From NCBI GenBank assembly GCA_041689615.1, contig JBDNFW010000035.1, positions 1-14,399 on the forward strand: a stretch of DNA of 14,399 bases, in the 5' to 3' direction. The notes below the pieces were generated by a model. The model had not been told where the DNA came from. It was given only the letters and a program-made list of their open reading frames with translations, and searched no databases. The DNA is from UBA7359 sp041689615. Its GTDB lineage: Bacteria; Pseudomonadota; Gammaproteobacteria; Eutrophobiales; Eutrophobiaceae. Shown piece by piece: positions 6,249 to 11,455 of this stretch; the first letter of the stretch is position 1, and each line of letters opens with the position of its first letter. The translations under genes and the position numbers were made by a program.

Positions 6249-6407
6249 ATGATTAAGGAATCCATTCAATACACCGTCCAACTAATAGAAGATATTCAGA
6301 AAGTTGATCCTGTTGCGTATCAAGACAATAAAGTTGAGTTAGATCATCTTGTACGGCATATGAGAATTGTTATAGACAATCTGGATAGAGTAAAGAAAGT
6401 AGCGTGA
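6249..6407 (+). CDS. Small helical protein of 52 residues, copy 1
   Basis: The ATG at 6249 follows a perfect AGGAGG by five bases. The 52-residue product begins MIKESIQYTVQLIEDIQKVD and continues VELDHLVRHMRIVIDNLDRV. It is charged, amphipathic and probably a helical hairpin, with no Cys, signal or membrane segment. I do not recognise the family. A diverged homologue of identical length lies at 10201-10359, which shows protein-level conservation (LIEDIQKV, YQ, EL..LV.HM.IV..NLD) and argues that the ORF is real despite its size. It has its own leader with a hairpin and faces the integrase gene tail to tail. Size and helical make-up would fit a small regulator, antitoxin or phage-type accessory protein, but nothing decides between them. 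Confidence 0.6.
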   Translation: MIKESIQYTVQLIEDIQKVDPVAYQDNKVELDHLVRHMRIVIDNLDRVKKVA

Positions 6408-6409
6408 CC

Positions 6410-6435
6410 GCATAACCCCTTTGAAGACGTTATGC
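6410..6435. terminator. Inverted repeat between convergent genes
   Basis: GCATAAC (6410-6416) and GTTATGC (6429-6435) form a 7-bp perfect inverted repeat with a 12-base loop, right after the 52-residue ORF stop and before the convergent integrase stop at 6459. T tracts on either side are weak, so it may be a poor terminator or a protein site. Confidence 0.3.
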
Positions 6436-6458
6436 TTGGTCGTTGATATACAGATTAA

Positions 6459-7388
6459 TTATTGCCGTTTTTTATAAGGCACATGCAACAATCCTATCGC
6501 TTTCTTTTTCGCTCTCTCTCCTCGTCGATCATACTTTGCTGTAGTCTGTACGCTGGCATGTCCGGCTAATCCCTGAACGGTGACAACATCAGCACCCAGA
6601 TCCAATAACTCACTGATAAATGATCGTCTTAAATCATGTGGAGAAAAACGTGCTATTCCTGCCCGCTTTGCATGACTGAGTAACAGGTTATAGATAGCCT
6701 GATCAGTCATTCGCCTAGTTTGGATCTTCCCACTTTTAAGTATGGGGTTAAACAATGCGCCCTCATGGTCGCCGCGAATAGATAACCAATCATTAAGTGC
6801 ATCCAGTGCGCCGTTATCAACGTATAGCAATCTTTCTTTATTGCCTTTGCCCTTAACCTTTAGTTCACCTGTTTCTGTGTTGTAGTGATCGAGATCAAGC
6901 GTGACAACTTCATCACGCCTTAACCCGCAGGCATACATGATAGAAATAATCACAGCATTCCTGATACCGATAGGTGTACCCGCACAGGTATCGAGTAACG
7001 CGCCGATCTCTCCAACACTCAACGCACGACCAGGGGGAAGGCGTTCACCCCTGACAGGTTTAACATTGCACAACCTAGCGTAATCATCAGCCGACATAAG
7101 GCCAAGATTAAACGCACTCTTTGCAACTCCCCTTAATCCATACAAGGTCATGTTAATAGTTGACGGTGCTAACTCTCCCTCTTGTAGTTGCACCCTGATA
7201 GCTGAAAGATGTTCATATCTCAATTCATGCCATGGCATTGATTCAAACGGACAGTTAAACATTACCGCTATAGATTTAAGTCTGCCTTTGATTGCTCTTC
7301 TTCCTGTTGGTGCTAAAGAGGCTAGATAGACTGTTGCAGGGCTTTGCACATCGGGTGCAGTAGACGGGTTAACTTGAGGCAAGCTCAT
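6459..7388 (-). CDS. Tyrosine recombinase / site-specific integrase
   Basis: This complete 309-residue tyrosine recombinase cuts and rejoins DNA through a covalent 3'-phosphotyrosine link. An N-terminal SAM-like, core-binding domain occupies about residues 15-105. The catalytic domain (about 120-300) holds R157 (CGLRRDE), K181 in the beta-hairpin (KGKGNKER), H251 and R254 (SPHDLRRSF), H277 (LAGHAS) and the nucleophile Y286 (TTAKYD). The full R-K-H-R-H-Y set indicates an active enzyme. Length and short N-terminus are closer to Xer-like and plasmid or transposon integrases than to large phage integrases. Its ATG overlaps the stop of the upstream RadC-type gene by 4 bases, so the two are one operon. 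No tRNA or obvious att pair lies next to it. It could resolve multimers, move cassettes or integrate the element. Confidence 0.92.
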   Translation of the reverse strand: MSLPQVNPSTAPDVQSPATVYLASLAPTGRRAIKGRLKSIAVMFNCPFESMPWHELRYEHLSAIRVQLQEGELAPSTINMTLYGLRGVAKSAFNLGLMSADDYARLCNVKPVRGERLPPGRALSVGEIGALLDTCAGTPIGIRNAVIISIMYACGLRRDEVVTLDLDHYNTETGELKVKGKGNKERLLYVDNGALDALNDWLSIRGDHEGALFNPILKSGKIQTRRMTDQAIYNLLLSHAKRAGIARFSPHDLRRSFISELLDLGADVVTVQGLAGHASVQTTAKYDRRGERAKKKAIGLLHVPYKKRQ

Positions 7389-7876
7389 AACAGCCCCCTT
7401 TCAGCCATTGATACGGATTCCTCACTACTAACAACGATATGATCTAATACTCGAACATCAACAAGGCTTAATGCCTTCTTTAATTGTTGAGTCAGATTAA
7501 TATCGGATTGACTGGGTTCTGCTACGCCGGAGGGATGATTATGTGAAAAGATAACAGCCGCTGCGTTATGTTTTAATGCGTCTTTGACGACTTCTCTAGC
7601 GTGAACTTGTGCGCTATCAATCGTACCCCTGAACATTTCCTCAAAGCTGATAATACGGTGACGATTATCAAGAAATAGACAAGCGAACACCTCATGCTCT
7701 AAACGGCCTAGTTTTAGCCTTAGATATTGTTTCGTTTGTTCAGGACTGGTTAAACAATCGCCTTTGATTGCACTGTTTAATATGTCGAGTGCTAGTTCTA
7801 TGATCTGGTTGGAATGGATGGACTCTTGGAAGTTATATAAGCCCGTGTCATCAGTGATATAATTGCATGTAGTCAT
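7385..7876 (-). CDS. RadC-family JAMM/MPN protein
   Basis: The 163-residue protein carries a complete RadC-type JAB/MPN domain. It has FEEMFRGTID with an acidic residue near position 79-80, the metal-binding SHNHPSGVAEPSQSD (H112, H114, D125), the following LTQQLKKA helix, and the usual DHIVV...S.AERGLL end. The N-terminal helix-hairpin-helix region of chromosomal RadC is absent, as in the short mobile-element versions. RadC proteins are widespread on plasmids, phages and islands; a repair role is doubtful and the true function is unsettled. The ATG at 7876 is preceded by GGAG about 9 bases upstream. The gene leads a two-gene minus-strand operon with the integrase (4-base overlap), which suggests that they act on the same DNA process. 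A dyad lies upstream at 7956-7973. Confidence 0.9.
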   Translation of the reverse strand: MTTCNYITDDTGLYNFQESIHSNQIIELALDILNSAIKGDCLTSPEQTKQYLRLKLGRLEHEVFACLFLDNRHRIISFEEMFRGTIDSAQVHAREVVKDALKHNAAAVIFSHNHPSGVAEPSQSDINLTQQLKKALSLVDVRVLDHIVVSSEESVSMAERGLL

Positions 7877-7955
7877 TATGCTTACTCCGTGTAAGTGTCT
7901 TGATTAGTGCCTCTTTGTAGTTGTAGCTACACTGGGGCACGCCTTTAATACATTT

Positions 7956-7973
7956 TGATAATTGATATTATCA
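7956..7973. promoter_or_regulatory. Dyad upstream of the radC-like/integrase operon
   Basis: TGATAAT and ATTATCA form a 7-bp perfect inverted repeat with a four-base centre, about 80-95 bases before the RadC-type start codon, in AT-rich DNA where a minus-strand promoter would be expected. It could be an operator. No regulator gene is adjacent. Confidence 0.35.
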
Positions 7974-8089
7974 TAAGTAATAATAGTCTAATAATAAGTA
8001 TAATCAAGGGCTAATTTCTTTCCCTAGAATGGATTATTAAATACTTGATCCAGCCTACAAGTATCAGTGCGGTTTTAATTTAGCTTGCA

Positions 8090-8169
8090 GAAAAAAGTCT
8101 CTTGGGCGGGGGGGGGTATAGACCGGAATAATATAGGGGGACTCCTAAACAGTGTTATAACCCCTGACA
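8090..8169 (+). repeat. Duplicated hairpin element, copy 1
   Basis: This stretch aligns with 8664-8747. Shared blocks are AAAAA..AGTCTCTT, a G-rich block with GGGGTAT, GGGACTCCTA, and a final CTGAC. AGTCTC (8096-8101) can pair with GGGACT (8138-8143), including one G-T pair. It contains a run of nine G at about 8108-8116. The flanking 7877-8508 stretch has no convincing ORF, so this may be a noncoding RNA or a DNA structure such as a replication or recombination site. Confidence 0.45.
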
Positions 8170-8186
8170 AGTTAGATATATTTTCG

Positions 8187-8266
8187 CTACATAAATCAAA
8201 GACATATCTGTAACAACGTTATGTTTTTTTGCATTAAAAATATCTACATAAATCAAAAACATATCT
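8187..8266 (+). repeat. Direct repeat pair with 57-base period
   Basis: A 23-base unit (CTACATAAATCAAA, then G or A, then ACATATCT) occurs at 8187-8209 and 8244-8266 with one mismatch. Similarity continues weakly into the following bases (AACG..A.GTTTTT). It lies in the noncoding stretch upstream of the radC-like operon. The pair could be binding sites of one protein. No known consensus fits well. Confidence 0.5.
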
Positions 8267-8338
8267 TTCAAATAACGATAGTTTTTAAAGGGCACACCCA
8301 CTCCCTTCAAGTTGGTCGTGTGAATGCTATTGATTAGT

Positions 8339-8359
8339 CTTGATTAAACGAAAATGAAA
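8339..8359 (+). repeat. 21-base direct repeat, copy 1 (copy 2 at 8646-8666)
   Basis: CTTG, A or T, then TTAAACGAAAATGAAA occurs here and at 8646-8666 with a single mismatch. The second copy runs straight into the second hairpin element at 8664. The pair frames a frameshifted small gene (8509-8612). Confidence 0.55.
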
Positions 8360-8508
8360 CAAGTGAAGGGCTGCTTCATTTAGAGTTATATTCATCCAAA
8401 AACATTGAAATCACTATCTGTATTACCACAGCAAGAATATACCAGTACCAAGTTAGTCCTATATGATAAATCAATAAACAAGCAATAAATAACTTCATCG
8501 GAGTTACC

Positions 8509-8612
8509 ATGTTTAAAAAATATTAATATTACTCTTTATCGTTTCCCTGTCCACGCACGATACAGTAATGGCATTTTATAGGTTATTCATTGTAAAACAT
8601 AACCACCCCTAA
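8509..8612 (+). pseudogene. Frameshifted small secreted-protein gene
   Basis: An ATG at 8509 sits six bases after GGAG, a good start signal, but reads only five codons (MFKKY) before a stop. Shifting frame within the A6 run (8515-8520) opens 30 codons (8520-8612) that encode KILILLFIVSLSTHDTVMA, a plausible signal peptide with an A-x-A-like VMA end, followed by FYRLFIVKHNHP and a stop. One A missing from the homopolymer would explain the break. The intact product would be about 34-36 residues and secreted. It may be a dead gene, a sequencing error in the A run, or a gene that relies on slippage at A6. It resembles no family I know. It lies between two copies of a 21-base direct repeat. Confidence 0.4.
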
Positions 8613-8645
8613 AGTTAACCCTAAGTATTATTGCTATTGCCGAGG

Positions 8646-8757
8646 CTTGTTTAAACGAAAATGAAAAAGGAGTCTCTTTGAGGGTGGGGTATGTCCCTAT
8701 ATGAGAAGTGGGACTCCTAGATGCAAGTGTCTAGCCACAAACCTGACCTAATTTTTT
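8646..8757 (+). repeat. Duplicated hairpin element, copy 2, with T run
   Basis: Bases 8646-8666 repeat 8339-8359, and 8664-8747 repeat 8090-8169. GGAGTCTC (8669-8676) pairs with GGGACTCC (8710-8717) as an 8-bp stem with one G-T pair. CTAGA and TCTAG then form a second small hairpin (8717-8734). A run of six T follows at 8752-8757. Retained pairing despite base differences between copies suggests a structured RNA of about 90-100 nt, but no promoter is obvious. Confidence 0.45.
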
Positions 8758-8815
8758 CCACTCTTAAAATATTTTTATAAAAATTATTTCAAAGAAACTA
8801 GAAGTTTTTAAATGC

Positions 8816-9601
8816 TTAACCTCCCATCTCCTTTCTCCAAACTGTCCTTTGCGCAATAAATTCATCATCTGAAAGTACATCATTACTATATTCTTCATCA
8901 TCAACAATTGTAGCCTGACCATTTCTATTCTCAATCCTATGTTTGAAGCCAAGCAGGTGACAATGAGGAACGATAAACTCTTTGACTAAGGGTTTATTGG
9001 CCTCATCTACTTTCAGGTAAATTTCACCACTGCAAATGAAAAAGTACCCAGAAGTATGCCCAAATATTTTGGATGTAATGGAATAGACTAGGTTAATGGC
9101 CGTTTTTGCATTTTCTTGGAGCTCTTCTACACTACCAAAATGAATTGCTGGATTTCTTAGTTTAAGAAGATCATTGAATAAACCAGATTGCTCATCATTT
9201 AAAACATTCCACTCTGATAATATTTCAATAGATTTCTCCCAGTTTTGAAATGATTTTTCCCCATGTACTTCCTTATACCGAGGGCTATCTTTGAAACAAT
9301 CTTTTAGACCAATTACTAGGTGATTTAGTATTCTTTCTCCCAGACAGCATGCTGATGTTAAAGCTGGATAGAGGTCTCCGTGGATATAGGCTGATTCAAC
9401 CTCACGAAGTAAGTCATGCCACTCAACTGGGACACAAATATCTGGAGAATTTTGCTCTAACCAGCGGGCATATTTATTTTCGGCATCTATTTGCCCGTGG
9501 TGTTGGGCAACATACTCCATGGCACGATTTATCGATTCTTGATCATTCAAACCATTACGCATCGTATCAATATAAAAGCTAGTCCATCTATAGCGTTTCA
9601 T
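8816..9601 (-). CDS. HEPN-like protein with R-x4-H motif
   Basis: This is a 261-residue soluble protein. Residues 60-180 are helical, and LLKLRNPAIHF contains R149-N-P-A-I-H154, an R-x4-H motif with Asn after the Arg as in HEPN-fold ribonucleases and DUF4145-type proteins. An earlier helix (SAYIHGDLYPALTSACCLGERILNHLV, about 70-96) fits the first HEPN helix pair. The C-terminal 80 residues include a strand-rich part (GYFFICSGEIYLKVDE) and an acidic tail (VDDEEYSNDV). HEPN domains with this motif often cut RNA in toxin-antitoxin, CRISPR-linked and abortive-infection systems, but many are inactive. It is the last gene of a minus-strand group with two small membrane proteins, 35 bases after the nearer. 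The start at 9601 has only a weak AAAGAA signal. An RNase or defence role is inference. Confidence 0.55.
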   Translation of the reverse strand: MKRYRWTSFYIDTMRNGLNDQESINRAMEYVAQHHGQIDAENKYARWLEQNSPDICVPVEWHDLLREVESAYIHGDLYPALTSACCLGERILNHLVIGLKDCFKDSPRYKEVHGEKSFQNWEKSIEILSEWNVLNDEQSGLFNDLLKLRNPAIHFGSVEELQENAKTAINLVYSITSKIFGHTSGYFFICSGEIYLKVDEANKPLVKEFIVPHCHLLGFKHRIENRNGQATIVDDEEYSNDVLSDDEFIAQRTVWRKEMGG

Positions 9602-9636
9602 TTTGAAATTCTTTACAGTCTGTCAGTAACGGCTAA

Positions 9637-9810
9637 TCATATAAACGCAAGTGTTCCACCTGGAATAAATCCAAGAACAGCACCAATAGAATCAGCATTC
9701 ATAGCAACTTCTACCCATGTTCCAAATAAGAAAAATACGGCAATTAAATAAATAATTGATGTTCTTAAATCATAAAAGGTAAATTTATTGTTTTCAGTTT
9801 CGTCACTCAT
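9637..9810 (-). CDS. Small membrane protein (57 residues)
   Basis: The ORF begins at ATG 9810 (or the adjacent in-frame ATG at 9813) and reads MSDETENNKFTFYDLRTS followed by a hydrophobic helix IIYLIAVFFLFGTW at about 19-32, a short polar turn (EVAMNADS), and a second weakly hydrophobic Gly-rich stretch (GAVLGFIPGGTLAF) to the stop. An acidic N-terminus followed by one or two membrane segments indicates an inner-membrane protein. The gene lies 34 bases after the 97-residue membrane protein and 35 bases before the HEPN-like gene, all on the minus strand, so the three form a probable operon. No family is recognised. The reading frame is supported mainly by position, spacing and amino-acid pattern; AGAGA lies about 5 bases before the 9813 start. 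Confidence 0.55.
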   Translation of the reverse strand: MSDETENNKFTFYDLRTSIIYLIAVFFLFGTWVEVAMNADSIGAVLGFIPGGTLAFI

Positions 9811-9844
9811 CATTCAGTCTCTATACAGGAGTAATTATAGGTGT

Positions 9845-10138
9845 TTAATTATCAATAAAAGCTAACAATACAATTAGTATTGTTATAACAAGCGCGGACA
9901 AAGTTCCAATAGATATAAAAACTGCTTCAAATGTACTCATGGCGGAACAAGAGTTATAACCAAGTATTCCGCAGTACCAAGAGAATAAGTGTTTTATCTC
10001 ATTTATTCTGAGTGCTAAGGATATAAGAATTATAACAACGAATAGAGCTGTGCATATTTGAACAAGACCAGTCCAAGCATTGCTTGCTGTGCGGTAAAAT
10101 ATTTTCCATAAACTGTCTTTTTGTTCTGAATTATCCAT
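9845..10138 (-). CDS. Two-pass membrane protein (97 residues)
   Basis: The protein starts with a polar, charged region (MDNSEQKDSLWKIFYRTAS), then one membrane helix at about 23-44 (GLVQICTALFVVIILISLAL), a loop of about 25 residues with two Cys (C56, C64), and a second helix at about 70-94 (AVFISIGTLSALVITILIVL) ending IDN. Both termini are probably cytoplasmic and the Cys-bearing loop periplasmic. It is first of a three-gene minus-strand group that ends with a HEPN-like protein. Small membrane proteins beside a potential RNase would fit a sensor-effector or toxin arrangement, but no family is recognised and the role is open. No strong ribosome-binding site is visible before the ATG at 10138. 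Confidence 0.6.
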   Translation of the reverse strand: MDNSEQKDSLWKIFYRTASNAWTGLVQICTALFVVIILISLALRINEIKHLFSWYCGILGYNSCSAMSTFEAVFISIGTLSALVITILIVLLAFIDN

Positions 10139-10200
10139 TTATTCAATCTATATATAAGGTGTCACGGGTCAGTAGCGATGAGATGAGTATATTGTAATAC

Positions 10201-10359
10201 TTGATAAAATATCAAAAATTATTAGAACGATTCCGGCTAATAGAAGATATTCAGAAAGTTGAACCTGCGACATACCAAGAACAAGAAATGGAATTAAATG
10301 ATTTGGTTCAACATATGAAGATCGTTGTGGGTAATCTGGATAAAAAAGAAATGGTGTGA
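10201..10359 (+). CDS. Diverged second copy of the 52-residue ORF (TTG start or decayed)
   Basis: If read from TTG at 10201, this ORF encodes 52 residues, the same length as the ORF at 6249-6407. The core is shared: LIEDIQKV, then E or D, P, YQ, EL..LV.HM.IV..NLD. At DNA level a block of about 25 bases starting CTAATAGAAGATATTCAGAAA is identical in both copies, while the first 12 codons differ almost completely (LIKYQKLLERFR against MIKESIQYTVQ). No good ribosome-binding site precedes the TTG, whereas copy 1 has AGGAGG. Either this copy has lost its start region by recombination and is dying, or it is a variant with a new N-terminus. It runs divergently from the membrane/HEPN group and ends before a hairpin at 10436. 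Confidence 0.4.
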   Translation: MIKYQKLLERFRLIEDIQKVEPATYQEQEMELNDLVQHMKIVVGNLDKKEMV

Positions 10360-10435
10360 CTGGGCTTGTTTTATGGTGAGGCCTTGCTAGTGAGTGTCAA
10401 ATTTTGACGCTTAGTAAGAACAGGGAGTTGAATAA

Positions 10436-10461
10436 AAAAGGGCGCGATTAGGCGACCTTTT
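10436..10461. terminator. Probable bidirectional terminator
   Basis: AAAAGGGCGC and GGCGACCTTTT pair as a 9-10-bp stem with one mismatch around the loop GATTA. An A run on the 5' side and T run on the 3' side mean that it could work on both strands: after the 52-residue copy 2 on the plus strand, and after the broken gene at 10490 on the minus strand. Confidence 0.5.
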
Positions 10462-10467
10462 GAACTT

Positions 10468-10482
10468 TCCGATATTATCGGA
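10468..10482. promoter_or_regulatory. Perfect 15-base palindrome
   Basis: TCCGATA-T-TATCGGA is a perfect inverted repeat with a one-base centre, directly beside the hairpin at 10436-10461. The tight spacing suits a dimeric DNA-binding protein rather than an RNA hairpin. No partner site was seen. Confidence 0.35.
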
Positions 10483-10489
10483 CAGTTGA

Positions 10490-10690
10490 TTATTTAATAA
10501 TATTGATGCCCATTAATGATTTTAAAGAGGGCAAGTAAAATTCACCATCAAAATAATGATCGTATAAGTCCACTATATTTATAGTGCCCCCTCCATTGAA
10601 CCATTGAAAATGAAGAACCCACTCTGATGTTTTGTATTTGCTGTGCCGCTGATTATACGCAGGGATGCCTATATGGTAATGCCAGAGTTG
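10490..10690 (-). pseudogene. C-terminal remnant of an unknown gene
   Basis: A minus-strand frame of 66 codons has strongly protein-like content but no usable start codon. It includes HIGIPAYNQRHSKYKTSEW, VLHFQWFNGGG and LYDHYFDGEFYLPSLKSL, then a stop at 10490. The preceding bases are open in another frame (NHNHDLVTTLALPYRHP), so a single frameshift near 10670 may have split the gene. I do not recognise the family. Aromatic-rich, globular sequence rules out simple noise. It stands back to back with the broken phage-like gene at 10753, which suggests a decayed phage or island segment. Confidence 0.4.
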
Positions 10691-10752
10691 TTACTAAATC
10701 ATGGTTATGATTATAGTAAATTATAGTTTGATTAATTATTCAAAGAAATCAA

Positions 10753-11126
10753 ATGACCAGTAGGGGTGGTAAACGTGATGGTGCTGGCCGAAAGGCAGGC
10801 GGTAAGAATAAAGCCACTATTGAACAACAGATGACGAAGGGGAATCCACATATTCTGACGCTATTAGCTACATCAAGACAATTATTGCTTCAAGGAAGTT
10901 AAGTAGGGCATCGAGAAAACAAATAGATGCGGGTATTGCTAAATTTGATTTGATTAATAACCATGGATATTCCGACAAGGTAGTGCAAGAACATACTGGT
11001 AGCGGTGGTGGACCAATTGAAACAAGAGACGTGTCAGACATTGAGTTTGCACGACGTTTCTTATGGATGGTCCGTAAGGCGCAACAGCAGAAAGAAAAAA
11101 ACAGTGTTGATGAGAGTCAAGAATAA
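10753..11126 (+). pseudogene. Frameshifted phage terminase small-subunit-like gene
   Basis: The ATG at 10753 opens 49 codons starting MTSRGGKRDGAGRKAGGKNK, the basic RGGKRxGAGR start typical of many phage terminase small subunits and related DNA-binding packaging proteins, then stops at 10902. Another frame, open from 10824, continues to 11126 with ASRKQIDAGIAKFDLINNHG, YSDKVVQEHTGSGGGPIETR and a tail EFARRFLWMVRKAQQQKEKN. The G-[HY]-S-D-K-V..HTG.GGGPI run also fits that family. Combined, the frames make a protein of about 120 residues, so one indel between about 10824 and 10900, perhaps with a deletion, has broken the gene. No large terminase subunit or other packaging gene is nearby, so this is a prophage scar. 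Confidence 0.5.
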
Positions 11127-11199
11127 TCAAAAAGCGGCGTGAATTGCGTTATAACGCATAATTAATGAAGACAAATAGTTGTTGGTTAGAATGTAGGAA

Positions 11200-11225
11200 A
11201 ATCCGGTTCTGAAGGATTCTTTTTT
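11200..11225 (+). terminator. Possible terminator after the terminase-like remnant
   Basis: AATCC (11200-11204) and GGATT (11214-11218) flank a nine-base loop and are followed by C and a run of six T. It is about 75 bases after the remnant's stop. The stem is only five base pairs. Confidence 0.4.
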
Positions 11226-11260
11226 ATATTGTGAATGCTTATTTAGACGCTATAGATAGC

Positions 11261-11373
11261 AAATACTCCGTCAGGTATGCCACATACTCTGACACGGTAG
11301 AGCAGGCTATAAAGAGGCGATTTATGTCGCATATTCCGACACGGTAGATGTCACATACTCTGAAGCGGTAGAG
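11261..11373 (+). repeat. Array of about 20-base direct repeats (iteron-like)
   Basis: Units close to CATACTCTGACACGGTAGAG occur at 11283-11302, 11330-11349 and 11354-11373, with a weaker one starting at 11261. Steps are 22, 47 and 24 bases, so a period of about 23-24 bases with one degenerate slot near 11306. All point the same way. The stretch 11127-11455 has no convincing gene; in one frame the units read as Y-S-D/E-x-V-E/D peptides. Two further relatives lie inside the terminase-like remnant (from about 10847, and at 10967-10983). They may be iterons, binding sites of a partition or replication protein, or debris of a repeated coding unit. Confidence 0.5.
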
Positions 11374-11455
11374 AGACTGTTTATCATAGTCGAACTTTCG
11401 TAAGTACTTATGTTTGTATTCGTGGATATTTAATCTTTGCGATGATTAAAGGTTA

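Noticed and set aside
9349..9751. Plus-strand ORFs opposite the HEPN-like gene
   Set aside because: They have no start signals or domain-like sequence and lie antisense to a long minus-strand ORF with a recognisable motif.
11235..11400. Short frames reading Y-S-D-x-V-E repeats as a possible repeat peptide gene
   Set aside because: Each frame is interrupted by stops between units and no start signal is present; treated as DNA repeats instead.
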